Below, piece by piece: positions 35,227 to 44,426 of a stretch of 64,000 nt of DNA. Position 1 is the first letter of the stretch. Every line of letters begins with the position of its first letter. The stretch comes from Yoonia sp. R2331 (lineage in GTDB: Bacteria > Pseudomonadota > Alphaproteobacteria > Rhodobacterales > Rhodobacteraceae): assembly GCF_041103235.1 (NCBI RefSeq), contig NZ_JBGCUN010000004.1:1-64000 (forward strand), read 5' to 3'. Position numbers and translations under genes: made by a program. The notes beneath the pieces were generated by a model, which was not told the origin of the DNA, searched no databases, and worked only from the letters and a program-made list of their open reading frames with translations.

Positions 35227-35372
35227 GCCGCCATCCTGCGGAACCATGCGGCGTGATCTGTTGGGCAGTTCTCGCGCCATTTGACCCACTAACCTGCCCG
35301 CCCGCTCCGTTGAGCCAACCCCCTGTTTTCGTTGATCAGAATAGCAACTGAACACGAACACAGGATCGCAAA

Positions 35373-36758
35373 ATGAAACACGCAACCTTCGACTTCGACT
35401 TCGACACCGCATCAGACGCGACAATCCTTAAGACAACGTTTCTTCCGGCTCTCGGCCTTTCGCTCGCAGATTGTTCGCAAGTCGATGCCATCCGCGCGCT
35501 CCTCACACCTGGCCGCCGCATGGCCTTTTTCATGAACGCGCACTGCTGCAACATTCTGCACCAGGACCGCCAGTACAAAGCGGCGGTTCGTCGAGCTGAC
35601 GTTCTGCTGCCTGACGGCATTGGTGTCGAAATGGCTGCCAAGATGTCCGGCAAAAAGCTGACTGCAAACCTCAACGGCACGGATTTGATCCCACTGCTAC
35701 TGAGAGAGGCCGCAGACCAAGGCAAATCGGTCTTCTTGTATGGTGGAACGCTAGGCACGGCCGAAAAGGCAGCCTTGAACCTGATTGCAAAGACGCCCGG
35801 CTTGCGGATTGCAGGCACCCGCGATGGTTTCGCAGGCGCCGCCGATACTGCAGAGGTCATTGCCGATATCAATGCCAGCGGCGCTGATATCGTCTTGGTC
35901 GCCCTTGGTGTGCCGATGCAGGAAAAATGGGTGCACCAGAATGCGGCATATCTGAATGCCGATCTAACAATGGGTGTGGGCGCTGCGTTCGACTTTTTCG
36001 CTGGTAACGTAGCGCGGGCACCCAAGTGGGTGCGTCGTGCCAAGTCCGAATGGGTTTGGCGCCTGGCGATGGAGCCTCGCCGCATGGCCAAGCGGTATCT
36101 GTCAGGCAACTTCACCTTCCTCGTACGCGCAGCCGCAGCGACGGCCCGTCAGGCATCAGGCGCGTCGATCGCGCGCCGCATCCTGGATGTGACTATTGCA
36201 ACATCTGCACTCGTTCTGTTGGCGCCTGTCCTTGCTGCCACCGCAATTGCCGTGAAGTCCGAAAGCAAGGGGCCGGTGCTCTTCAAGCAGACGCGGATCG
36301 GTAAAGACGGTATCCCGTTCACGATGATCAAGTTCCGTTCGATGGTTCAAAACGCCGAAGAACTGCGCGGTGGTTTGCTCGAAACATCTGATCGCGAAGG
36401 TGTCTGCTTCAAATCAAAAGACGACCCACGGATCACACGTGTCGGTCGCTTCATCCGCCGCACGTCGATCGACGAATTGCCGCAAGTGCTGAACGTTCTC
36501 AAGGGTGAAATGTCAATTGTCGGGCCGCGCCCCGCCTTGCCATCCGAGGTGCAGGCCTATCCGGCGCGAGCTTATGGTCGGCTGGCCGTCAAGCCGGGGA
36601 TCACGGGGGTCTGGCAGGTCTCGGGTCGCGCAAACACCAGCTTTGACCGGATGATCGACATGGACCTCGCCTATGCCGGTTCCCGGACCGTGATGCTTGA
36701 CCTCATCGTAATTGCTCTGACGTTTCGAGCTGTCATCTCGGGCCGTGGTGCGCACTGA
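35373..36758 (+). CDS. WecG/TagA glycosyltransferase fused to sugar-phosphate transferase
   Basis: A 461-residue two-enzyme fusion. Residues ~20-245 are a WecG/TagA/CpsF glycosyltransferase: [46 protein letters not shown]-type core and [20 protein letters not shown]. Residues ~265-461 are a bacterial sugar transferase (PssY/WcaJ family) with one membrane anchor, [28 protein letters not shown] and [13 protein letters not shown]. The second part would start the repeat unit on undecaprenyl phosphate and the first would add the next sugar. Normally these are separate genes. Start ATG at 35373. Confidence 0.9.
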   Translation: MKHATFDFDFDTASDATILKTTFLPALGLSLADCSQVDAIRALLTPGRRMAFFMNAHCCNILHQDRQYKAAVRRADVLLPDGIGVEMAAKMSGKKLTANLNGTDLIPLLLREAADQGKSVFLYGGTLGTAEKAALNLIAKTPGLRIAGTRDGFAGAADTAEVIADINASGADIVLVALGVPMQEKWVHQNAAYLNADLTMGVGAAFDFFAGNVARAPKWVRRAKSEWVWRLAMEPRRMAKRYLSGNFTFLVRAAAATARQASGASIARRILDVTIATSALVLLAPVLAATAIAVKSESKGPVLFKQTRIGKDGIPFTMIKFRSMVQNAEELRGGLLETSDREGVCFKSKDDPRITRVGRFIRRTSIDELPQVLNVLKGEMSIVGPRPALPSEVQAYPARAYGRLAVKPGITGVWQVSGRANTSFDRMIDMDLAYAGSRTVMLDLIVIALTFRAVISGRGAH

Positions 36759-36803
36759 ATTCGCTCTTCCTCCACATCAATCACACAAGCAAGGATCTTT
36801 TCA

Positions 36804-37691
36804 ATGACACATGTTCGCAAAGCCGTCTTTCCCGTCGCAGGTATGGGGACCCGTTTTCTGCCAGCCACGAAGTCAGTTCCCAAAGAAATGCTCACTCTGG
36901 TTGATCGTCCGCTGATCCAATATGCAGTCGACGAGGCACGAGAGGCCGGCATTGAAGAATTCATCTTTGTTTCTGCAGCAGGCAAAGGAGCATTGGAGGA
37001 CTACTTCGATACGGCAGCCGCGCTGGAGCACCAGCTTGTGGCAAAGGGAAAGTCCGACGCCTTGGCCGCTTTGGAATGTACCCGAATGCCTGAAGGTGCG
37101 CTCACGATCCTTCGCCAAGCGCAACCCTTGGGGCTTGGCCACGCGGTTCGGCATGCCAAAGGTCTGATCGGAAACGAACCCTTTGCCGTGTTGCTGCCGG
37201 ATGATGTCATCGCCAGTGAAACAGGTGCCCTCACGCAGATGGTGAAGGCCCATGCGAAGGTCGGCGGTCATATGGTGGCGACGATGGATGTCCCGCGCAA
37301 GGCAACGCAGTCTTACGGGGTTCTAGATGTCGCAAATGAATTTGGGCGCTTGTCTCATGCCAAGGGCATAGTCGAGAAGCCGGCACCAAACGCTGCGCCG
37401 TCGACCAAAGCGGTGGTTGGCCGGTATATTCTGAGTCCGTCAATCTTTGACCGGTTGGACACTTTGGATCCGGGCGCAGGTGGCGAGTTGCAGTTGACCG
37501 ACGCGATCAATGCCGATGTCGATGCGGCAGGGGTGACAGGGTATCGTTTTGTAGGTGAGCGGTTTGATTGTGGCTCGGTGCAGGGATTTGTCCAAGCGAC
37601 AGCTGCATTCGCCTTGGCCCGTGCGGACCTGGTTGGTGACTTCGCCGCTTTTGTGGGAAGCCGTTCTGACAGACACTATTTTTCGGCATAA
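36804..37691 (+). CDS. galU: UTP-glucose-1-phosphate uridylyltransferase
   Basis: A 295-residue GalU, which makes UDP-glucose for the polysaccharide. Diagnostic parts: FPVAGMGTRFLPATKSVPKEML at the N-terminus (nucleotide loop), EARSAGIEEF-like helix, the PDD motif in FAVLLPDDVI, a GVLDV region, IVEKPAPNAAPS, and GGELQLTDAI near residue 230. It sits directly after the WecG fusion in the same direction. Confident. Confidence 0.95.
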   Translation: MTHVRKAVFPVAGMGTRFLPATKSVPKEMLTLVDRPLIQYAVDEAREAGIEEFIFVSAAGKGALEDYFDTAAALEHQLVAKGKSDALAALECTRMPEGALTILRQAQPLGLGHAVRHAKGLIGNEPFAVLLPDDVIASETGALTQMVKAHAKVGGHMVATMDVPRKATQSYGVLDVANEFGRLSHAKGIVEKPAPNAAPSTKAVVGRYILSPSIFDRLDTLDPGAGGELQLTDAINADVDAAGVTGYRFVGERFDCGSVQGFVQATAAFALARADLVGDFAAFVGSRSDRHYFSA

Positions 37692-37699
37692 TCTGCAAA

Positions 37700-37717
37700 C
37701 CTATCCGAAAGGATAGG
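37700..37717. promoter_or_regulatory. EPS regulon box, perfect copy before 37791
   Basis: CCTATCC-gaaa-GGATAGG is a perfect 7-bp inverted repeat with a 4-bp spacer, 74 bp before the start of the secreted protein gene. A further CCTATCC half follows at 37720. It lies just after galU, so a terminator role is conceivable, but the recurrence elsewhere favours an operator. Confidence 0.75.
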
Positions 37718-37790
37718 TCCCTATCCTGATGCCCAAATGCAATTCGCCGCACGTTCTGTCACTCAGCCTGCAACAACTAAGGAGCTTTCA

Positions 37791-38306
37791 ATGTTTACGT
37801 CTTTCAAGTCTGTGGGGTTGAACCTGATTTTTGCAATTGGGCTGGCGACTTCGGCCATCGCACAGGACATCCAGGCGCCTGAAGGCGAAGTGCTTTTGAC
37901 GGCTGGCGGCGAAATCAGCGTGACAAATGTTGATGAGACGCTTCAGTTTGATCTAGCCGCACTCACGGAAATGGACAGCACTGCGTTTGAAACTGAAACG
38001 ATCTGGACCGACGGCGTGCACACGTTTGAAGGTGTTTCGCTGCATGTTTTCGCAGATCTCGTCGGTGCTGAGGCAGGCACGTTTCTTGCCGCAGCGATCA
38101 ATGACTACACGGTCGAGATACCGGTCAGCGACGCTGTCGAAGGCGGGCCAATCATCGCCTACTTTATGGATGGCGAAGAGATGTCCGTCCGCGATAAGGG
38201 TCCGCTTTGGATCATCTACCCATATGACAGCAGCGCGGACTATCGCTCTGAGGTCATCTTTTCTCGCAGCATCTGGCAACTCGACAGAATTGAAGTCGTA
38301 AAGTAA
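37791..38306 (+). CDS. secreted molybdopterin-oxidoreductase-like protein
   Basis: A 171-residue exported protein. Residues 1-24 form a signal peptide ending SAIAQ. The rest resembles the molybdopterin-binding fold of the Oxidored_molyb type: the early FDLAALTEMDS, a middle EGVSLHVFADLVGA and a late KGPLWIIYPYDSS region. Such small proteins are often encoded next to sensor kinases and may act as periplasmic sensing partners. The next gene, the hybrid kinase, starts 43 bp downstream, so they form an operon. The start at 37791 follows AAGGAGC. Confidence 0.78.
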   Translation: MFTSFKSVGLNLIFAIGLATSAIAQDIQAPEGEVLLTAGGEISVTNVDETLQFDLAALTEMDSTAFETETIWTDGVHTFEGVSLHVFADLVGAEAGTFLAAAINDYTVEIPVSDAVEGGPIIAYFMDGEEMSVRDKGPLWIIYPYDSSADYRSEVIFSRSIWQLDRIEVVK

Positions 38307-38348
38307 CCCACTGGGGCAGCCCCCAATACTGGCCCTGAGGTTTCTAAT

Positions 38349-40847
38349 TTGTCAGTCACCACTCACGAGCGAGCCAAAACCAGTCGTGCGGTCGCGGTAC
38401 TGGCTGGTTTTGTGGCTTTGGCAGCAATCGTGCTTCTGACCTATAATGTCTCGCGTGAAATACGGCTCTTGGGTTCGGCAAGTTCTGACAATGTTCAGTG
38501 GGCGTTGTCGCAGACCGAAGTTGAATTCCTTGTGTTTTCAACACGTGCATCTGCGCCAGTGCCTGATCTGAATGACATTCGACGCAAATTCGATGTATTC
38601 TATAGCCGCATTGATACTGTTGGGCGTGCGACCGTCTTCGAGAACTTGCGGACCAATGAAACCTTTACCCGACAGCTTGATCAAATCAGGGACTTTCTGG
38701 ATGAGAGTGTCGAGATTATCGACACAGATGACGCGGATTTCCTGAACCAATTGCCAATGCTCGAGGCCATGTCGGCGGAGATACGGCCGGTGGTCCGGCG
38801 ACTGGCCAATTCCGGATTGGAGCAGTTCGCGATCACGGCCGACAATCAACGCCTGGCCGTCGCCAGAACCATGACTCAACTTGCCACGGTTTTGGCCAGT
38901 CTTATTGGGGCGTTGGCCTTTTTGGTGTATTACCTCAATCGCATGAATAATCGCGCGGTCGTACGAGAACGCGAACAAAAGCTGACAGCGGACCGTATGA
39001 ACACGGTCATCGGCACGTCCCTGGATGGCGTCATTGTCAGCAATGAAGAGGGCAAAATCATTGAATTCAGCCCTGCCGCCGAAGCGATATTCGGCCACAA
39101 CCATGAGGATGTCCTCGGCAAAGAAATCGGTGATGTCATTGTGCCTGACCATCTGCGGGACGCCCATGATGCAGGCATGGAGCGGATGCGGCAGGGTGGC
39201 CAAAAGCGGGTTGTTGGCAAAGGTCGCGTCACACTTGAAGCCAAACGCGCAAACGGAGAACACTTTCCCGTCGAGCTCGCGATTCAGTCCGCTGTAACAG
39301 ACGAGGGCGAGATGTTCATTGCGTTCCTGCGCGACATCTCCAAACGCGTCGCGGCACAGGAAGAACTGGTTGCCGCGCGCGACAAGGCGTTGGCGGGGGA
39401 GAAGCTAAAGACAGATTTTCTTGCGACCATGAGCCATGAAATCCGCACGCCTCTCAATGGGCTACTTGGGAATATGGATCTTTTGCGCGATACTAAGCTG
39501 AACTCGGCGCAAAACCGCTACATGCGCAATATGGAAACGTCTGGACGGCTACTGATGAGCCATATTTCCGACGTTCTGGACATTACACGATATGACGCCG
39601 GCAAACTGAATACGCGTTCAGAGCCGGTCAATGTTTCGGCGTTGCTGCAGGATATCATAGACAGTCAATCCAGCATGGCGGCGGCCAACGAAACCACGCT
39701 GGACTGGGGCTGGGAAGGCGATCCGTTGAATTGGATCAAGTCTGATCATGACCGTTTGCAGCATGTCCTGATGAATCTGATCGGCAACGCGGTCAAGTTC
39801 ACCAAGCGTGGTAAGGTTTCCTTGACCGCGCATAGTCATCGGGCAGACGACGGCCATTCCATCACCTTTGAAATCTCGGACACAGGACCAGGCATCTCAC
39901 CCGAGTTGGCAGATCGAATTTTTGATGATTTCGTGACCGGCAACACTGCCTACGATCGTGATGTGGGCGGCACGGGGCTTGGCCTAAGCATTGCCAAGCG
40001 ATTTGTAAGCGCTTTGAACGGCAAGATTTGGCTAGAGAGCCGCGAGGGGGAGGGCAGCAACTTTTTTGTCGATTTGCCTGTCACGCTGGCCGACCCTGGC
40101 AAAGAGCCCAGTCAGGACAACGTTACCACTGAAGTGATGGGTCAACTGAATGTGCTGTTGGTCGAAGACAACGAAATCAACCGTGTTGTCGCGCGGGAGA
40201 TGCTCGAGCTGGATGGTCACAAAGTCACTGAAGCGCACGATGGGCAGCAGGGTGTCCATCTGGCCCATGTAACCAAGTATGATTTGATCCTGATGGATAT
40301 CAGTATGCCGATCATGGATGGGCGCACAGCGACCCGCTCGATCCGCGAGGGAAATGGTCAGTCTGCGAAATCCAGAATTGTCGCACTGACCGCAAATGCG
40401 ATGGCCGAAGAGCAGGAAGATTTCATCGCTGACGGCATGGACGGAATACTGACAAAACCGCTGACCAAGGCCGCGCTGCGGCAGGTTTTGCAGTCGGGAC
40501 ATCGGCAGACGCCAATCGATGGCGTGATCATCGTCGATGCCAAACACGCCTTCGAAACCAAAGACGCGCTCGGGGAAGAGGCTTATGGCAAGCTCTTGAC
40601 CCGGCTTGCGGGTGAGGTAGATGACTTGATCGACTGGTTGGAAACCGCCGAAAGGCCTGACCGTTCCGATATAGCAAGCCGCGCTCACAAAGTGGCTGGC
40701 AGTGCCGCCGTCTTCGGGGCTGTTGCGCTGCGAGAGCATCTCAAAAATATCGAAGCCGCGGCCAAGGCCGGTGAAGACAGCAATGTCTTGAACCTTATTG
40801 ACGAGTTGCCTAACCTGTGGCGGACCTCGAAATCAGCGATGTCTTAA
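38349..40847 (+). CDS. hybrid sensor histidine kinase (PAS-HisKA-HATPase-REC-Hpt)
   Basis: An 832-residue membrane sensor. A TTG start is followed by TM1 (residues ~14-35), an extracytoplasmic domain and TM2 (~175-197). A PAS domain (~215-330), the HisKA with FLATMSHEIRTPLNGLLGN (~358-380) and the HATPase (GTGLGLSIAKRF) follow. A receiver (LLVEDNEINRVVAREML, LMDISMPIMDGR) and a C-terminal Hpt (RAHKVAGSAAVFG) complete it. It likely feeds the LuxR-type regulator at 34509 and senses via the adjacent secreted protein. It converges with the Wza-like gene, overlapping by 4 bp. Confidence 0.92.
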   Translation: MSVTTHERAKTSRAVAVLAGFVALAAIVLLTYNVSREIRLLGSASSDNVQWALSQTEVEFLVFSTRASAPVPDLNDIRRKFDVFYSRIDTVGRATVFENLRTNETFTRQLDQIRDFLDESVEIIDTDDADFLNQLPMLEAMSAEIRPVVRRLANSGLEQFAITADNQRLAVARTMTQLATVLASLIGALAFLVYYLNRMNNRAVVREREQKLTADRMNTVIGTSLDGVIVSNEEGKIIEFSPAAEAIFGHNHEDVLGKEIGDVIVPDHLRDAHDAGMERMRQGGQKRVVGKGRVTLEAKRANGEHFPVELAIQSAVTDEGEMFIAFLRDISKRVAAQEELVAARDKALAGEKLKTDFLATMSHEIRTPLNGLLGNMDLLRDTKLNSAQNRYMRNMETSGRLLMSHISDVLDITRYDAGKLNTRSEPVNVSALLQDIIDSQSSMAAANETTLDWGWEGDPLNWIKSDHDRLQHVLMNLIGNAVKFTKRGKVSLTAHSHRADDGHSITFEISDTGPGISPELADRIFDDFVTGNTAYDRDVGGTGLGLSIAKRFVSALNGKIWLESREGEGSNFFVDLPVTLADPGKEPSQDNVTTEVMGQLNVLLVEDNEINRVVAREMLELDGHKVTEAHDGQQGVHLAHVTKYDLILMDISMPIMDGRTATRSIREGNGQSAKSRIVALTANAMAEEQEDFIADGMDGILTKPLTKAALRQVLQSGHRQTPIDGVIIVDAKHAFETKDALGEEAYGKLLTRLAGEVDDLIDWLETAERPDRSDIASRAHKVAGSAAVFGAVALREHLKNIEAAAKAGEDSNVLNLIDELPNLWRTSKSAMS

Positions 40848-42052
40848 CGCAAAAACGTTACCGCACCGATCACACCCAAAACACGCCCAATTTCAGTAAT
40901 ATTCGTGACTGTACTGTCATAACAGGCAAGCGCATCGCCTGGCAGCAAATAGGGGTCATAGTCATCGCGGTCTGCACGGCGGAGCAGATCTTCAATGTCG
41001 CGCTCAATAACCGCCGACATTCCGGTGACAGGGTTGCGTGAAAACAGGACAGAAGAACGGTCAGCACTTGTGCTGCGCGGACCACCGACACAGTTGGAGT
41101 CTATCACAGCCTGCATGTAGCGGGTGCCATAAGGCACCTCGCGAACTGTTTGGCCAATCGCGGACGAGGCGTTGTCGGTTGCCGGTTGTGTAAGGTTCGA
41201 CAAGAACAAACTAACCCCCGGCGGGCTGATCGGACTGGGCCGCATCAGGTCTTCCTGAAAACATTGACGGCTTGGGACCGAGACCTCATCACCCGTGAGC
41301 AGCATTATGTCGACGGCATTCTGACCCTCAAAAACGCCCTGCATGTCCAGACGATAAACCAGACCGTTGCGCCGGACTTCGACAGCAGAAATGTCGGCAT
41401 CTGGCCGGACACCACCAGCGGCCCTGAGTGCTGCAGACAAGTTGCGTGCCTCAGTTGATGCGCCCAATGCATCCTGTCGGCGTCCGTCGACACTGTCGCC
41501 GGGCACGCCTCCGATTTCGACGGCCCGCGGTTCGAAAACTGCGCCAGATACACCCACGGTCACGGATGCAAAATCGGCTGCACGGACCGAAATCCTTGGC
41601 GGTTCTGCGTAGAAGTCGTTGGACAGCAATTGCTGCTCAATGTCCGCTTCGATCTGGTTTGTGCTGCGACCCTGCGCGCGGACCGGACTAAGGAACGGCA
41701 GCTTGAGTGTGCCGTCGCGCGAAATCACATAGCTGCCGTTAAAGGTTTCGTCGTCGCCAACACGGACATCGACAAGATCGTTTCGGGTCAAACGCTCACC
41801 TTGCAACGCGGATGCAGCGATCGCACTGCCTTTGCCTGTCGCGCCGCCAAGAGGTAAGCATTTAGACGCATTCAGAGCAACAGAACGCAGATTCTTGGCG
41901 TCCGCGCGCGTGACTGTCGGTTCGCGATATTGTGCCTGATAGGCATCACCGACCGAGACGCCCTCAATATTGTCTGGCGGGTCATAGCTGTTGCAGGCCG
42001 CCACAACCACAAGCGGTAGTAGCGCTGTCTTCGCGTTTGTCTTGAATGCCAC
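40844..42052 (-). CDS. Wza-like polysaccharide export lipoprotein
   Basis: A 402-residue outer-membrane export protein. The GTG at 42052 begins a lipoprotein signal (VVVAAC with the lipobox Cys at residue 21), which fixes the start; frames above it are not used. The polysaccharide export domain shows RLTRNDLVDVRVGDDETFNGSYVI and DGTLKLPFLSPV, and SLBB-like repeats follow. It would form the export channel with the Wzz-like protein. The cluster motif CCTATCC-N4-GGATAGG lies at 42129-42146, 77 bp upstream. The divergent neighbour is the Wzx gene. Confidence 0.85.
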   Translation of the reverse strand: MAFKTNAKTALLPLVVVAACNSYDPPDNIEGVSVGDAYQAQYREPTVTRADAKNLRSVALNASKCLPLGGATGKGSAIAASALQGERLTRNDLVDVRVGDDETFNGSYVISRDGTLKLPFLSPVRAQGRSTNQIEADIEQQLLSNDFYAEPPRISVRAADFASVTVGVSGAVFEPRAVEIGGVPGDSVDGRRQDALGASTEARNLSAALRAAGGVRPDADISAVEVRRNGLVYRLDMQGVFEGQNAVDIMLLTGDEVSVPSRQCFQEDLMRPSPISPPGVSLFLSNLTQPATDNASSAIGQTVREVPYGTRYMQAVIDSNCVGGPRSTSADRSSVLFSRNPVTGMSAVIERDIEDLLRRADRDDYDPYLLPGDALACYDSTVTNITEIGRVLGVIGAVTFLR

Positions 42053-42128
42053 TTTTGCCTCGCATTCCTTGTCAAATGAGACACTAGGGGAACCACCGAC
42101 GTCGGTCCATGGGTCAAAGGTGCTGATG

Positions 42129-42146
42129 CCTATCCCAACGGATAGG
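42129..42146. promoter_or_regulatory. EPS regulon box, perfect copy between wza-like and wzx-like genes
   Basis: CCTATCC-caac-GGATAGG is a perfect 7-bp inverted repeat with a 4-bp spacer in the divergent promoter region, so it could control both genes. Confidence 0.78.
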
Positions 42147-42246
42147 TTGTTGCCCATTTGCGCAAGACACCTGACCCAAGGCGTCCGAGACGCGGGGCGT
42201 CATAGGTTGTTAGACCAATCCTCGCAACAAGATTGGAACTGGCCTC

Positions 42247-43482
42247 GTGCAAACCACATCGAACTCTAAAGCGTTGATTGCGAACCTGATGGCCTATGGC
42301 GCGTCCGAGGTTGCAGCTAAGGCATCGAGGCTACTGGTCGTTGTTGCAGTCGCGCGTACGCTTGACCTCAAAGAAATCGGTATTGCAGCCACCGCCATTG
42401 CGGCCGGTGACATTCTTAAGGCGCTGACTGAGAACGGTGTCGGGCAGCGGATTATCGCAGCCAAAGACCGTGATCTGGCAGCAACATGCGCAACCTCGCA
42501 TCGTATTTTTTGGGCATGGTGTGTTGGGCTCTTCATCGTTCAGGCCTTGATAGCAGCCGGATACCTCTGGGCAGGTGGCAGCATGACCTTGGCGGTATTG
42601 ATCCTGCTCTTAGGTGCTGAATACCTCTTTATGCCGGCAGGCCTTGTGAATGTCGCTCTGGCCATGCGCTCCGGTAAGCTCAAGCAGACGGCTTCGATTG
42701 CGGGCGCCCAGGTCGTGGGGGCGAACCTGATCTCGATCGTCTTGGTGTTTGTCTGGCCTTCCGCCATCGCAATGATCCTGCCGCGGGTGCTGTCGGCGCC
42801 GATCTGGCTGATCGCGGTCCGCCGACTTCAGCCATGGAGCCGTGACCGCAATGCCGGTTTGGCACCGCTGCGTCCGTTTGTTCAGTTTGGCTGGGCTGTT
42901 CTCGGTGTCGAGCTGGTCAAGGCGCTGCGTCTTCAAGCGGACAAGATGATCGTTGGTGTCACCATGGGGGCCGAAGCATTGGGGCTGTACTTCATGGCTT
43001 TCAATGCTGGGCTGAGCTTGTCGAACTCATTCACTGTCGCCTTTTCTACCGTTTTGTTCCCCCATCTGACTCAGACAGCGGACCAGATTGCTGCGCTGCG
43101 CAACAGCCTTGTGGCAGGCGTCGCAGCCATCAGCCCGATCGTTGTGCTTCAGGCCCTTCTGGCCCCAATCTATGTCCCTTTGCTATTGGGCCCGGACTGG
43201 GCCGGGATTGCTCACATCGTCTCGATCCTCTGCCTTGTTGCAATTCCAACAACGATCTGGACCGCCGCCGCCGGTTGGCTTCGTGCCAACAATCGACCCG
43301 ATATCGAGCTTTGGGTCACGATCGGACTGGCGGGTGGCATCATCTTGAACACCTATCTCCTCGCGCCGATGGGCCTGACGTTCGTTGCGACCGGTTACGC
43401 GGTCACGGCCACAATAATCTTTATCGGAGCATCCATCCCCGCAATCAGACCCGCATTCCTCATGCGCAGTACAAAGGCTTAA
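42247..43482 (+). CDS. Wzx-type oligosaccharide flippase
   Basis: A 411-residue polytopic membrane protein with about 12 hydrophobic segments and the MOP-flippase features ARTLDLKEIGIAATAIAAGDILKALTENGVGQRII near residues 37-70 and FQFGWAVLGVELVKALRLQADKMIVG-like middle block. It would flip the lipid-linked repeat unit to the periplasmic face. GTG start at 42247. The next glycosyltransferase gene starts 3 bp after its stop, forming a four-gene operon. Confidence 0.88.
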   Translation: MQTTSNSKALIANLMAYGASEVAAKASRLLVVVAVARTLDLKEIGIAATAIAAGDILKALTENGVGQRIIAAKDRDLAATCATSHRIFWAWCVGLFIVQALIAAGYLWAGGSMTLAVLILLLGAEYLFMPAGLVNVALAMRSGKLKQTASIAGAQVVGANLISIVLVFVWPSAIAMILPRVLSAPIWLIAVRRLQPWSRDRNAGLAPLRPFVQFGWAVLGVELVKALRLQADKMIVGVTMGAEALGLYFMAFNAGLSLSNSFTVAFSTVLFPHLTQTADQIAALRNSLVAGVAAISPIVVLQALLAPIYVPLLLGPDWAGIAHIVSILCLVAIPTTIWTAAAGWLRANNRPDIELWVTIGLAGGIILNTYLLAPMGLTFVATGYAVTATIIFIGASIPAIRPAFLMRSTKA

Positions 43483-43485
43483 ACC

Positions 43486-44409
43486 ATGACAAGCTTTTCA
43501 ATCATTATCCCATGTTTCAATGCAGCTGAGACGATCTTGGAAACGTTGTGCAGCCTCCAGGCCCAAACCGTCACAAACTGGGAAGCGGTTTGCGTTGATG
43601 ATGGGTCAACCGATGCAACGACCCGAATTATCGCCGCCGCCCGAGATGCGGACCCGCGTATCATTTTGACCCACAATACAAGCAAAGGCCCAAGTGCGGC
43701 GCGCAATCATGGCGCTCTGACGCTGGCAAAGGGTGAGATCATTGCATTCTGCGACGCTGACGACCTTTGGTCACCAAGCAAGCTGGCCGAACTGAATGCA
43801 GAATTTTCGGATCTTTTTGTCGATGCCGCATTTGGCAAAGTAGCCTTTTTTCGTGATCGACCTTCAGCAGTGACCGCCACGTCGACCGTTCCGTCCAAGC
43901 CGTTGCACATTCCGATGTTGCTGAGCGAAAACCCAGTTTGCACGATGTCGAACCTGTCCATCCGTCGTGCGATTTTTGAAAGATCAGGCGGATTTGATGA
44001 AACGCTGGTTCACAACGAGGACTTGGAATGGCTGGTTCGGCTCGTGGGGCAAGGCGCAAACGTCGTTGGGCTTCCGACTACTCAGACGTTTTATCGCGCC
44101 AGCCCTTATGGCCTTTCATCAGACCTGAAGGCGATGGAAGTTGGTCGCAAGGCTGTTCTTGAGACCGCAGCATCGTTTGGTTTCGAACCAGATGCTGCAT
44201 CAAACGCCGTCTATCAGCGTTACCTTGCCCGTCGCGCCTTGCGCCTCGGCCAGGGCCGCACACTGGCGTTGCGTTTTGCGTTGTCTGGACTTGCCATATG
44301 CCCAAGCGGCTTTTTCGCCTCACCCAAGCGCGGAGCTTTGACGTTGATCGGCGCATTATGTGCGTTTGTTCTTCCTACACCTGTTTGCCGAACTCTGTTT
44401 TCACGCTGA
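43486..44409 (+). CDS. GT2-family glycosyltransferase
   Basis: A 307-residue family 2 glycosyltransferase (GT-A fold). SIIIPCFNAAETILETL opens the domain; VCVDDGSTDATT is the nucleotide-binding block; AFCDADDLWSPSKL contains the DxD motif for the metal-sugar nucleotide; HNEDLEWLVRLV holds the acidic acceptor-site residues. It adds one sugar of the repeat unit; the donor is unknown. It lies directly after the flippase gene. Confidence 0.9.
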   Translation: MTSFSIIIPCFNAAETILETLCSLQAQTVTNWEAVCVDDGSTDATTRIIAAARDADPRIILTHNTSKGPSAARNHGALTLAKGEIIAFCDADDLWSPSKLAELNAEFSDLFVDAAFGKVAFFRDRPSAVTATSTVPSKPLHIPMLLSENPVCTMSNLSIRRAIFERSGGFDETLVHNEDLEWLVRLVGQGANVVGLPTTQTFYRASPYGLSSDLKAMEVGRKAVLETAASFGFEPDAASNAVYQRYLARRALRLGQGRTLALRFALSGLAICPSGFFASPKRGALTLIGALCAFVLPTPVCRTLFSR

Positions 44410-44426
44410 GTCAAAGGATCAATACT

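Noticed and set aside
37700-37717. Hairpin as galU terminator only
   Set aside because: It has no T tract and the same inverted repeat recurs at promoters without a gene end, which favours an operator.
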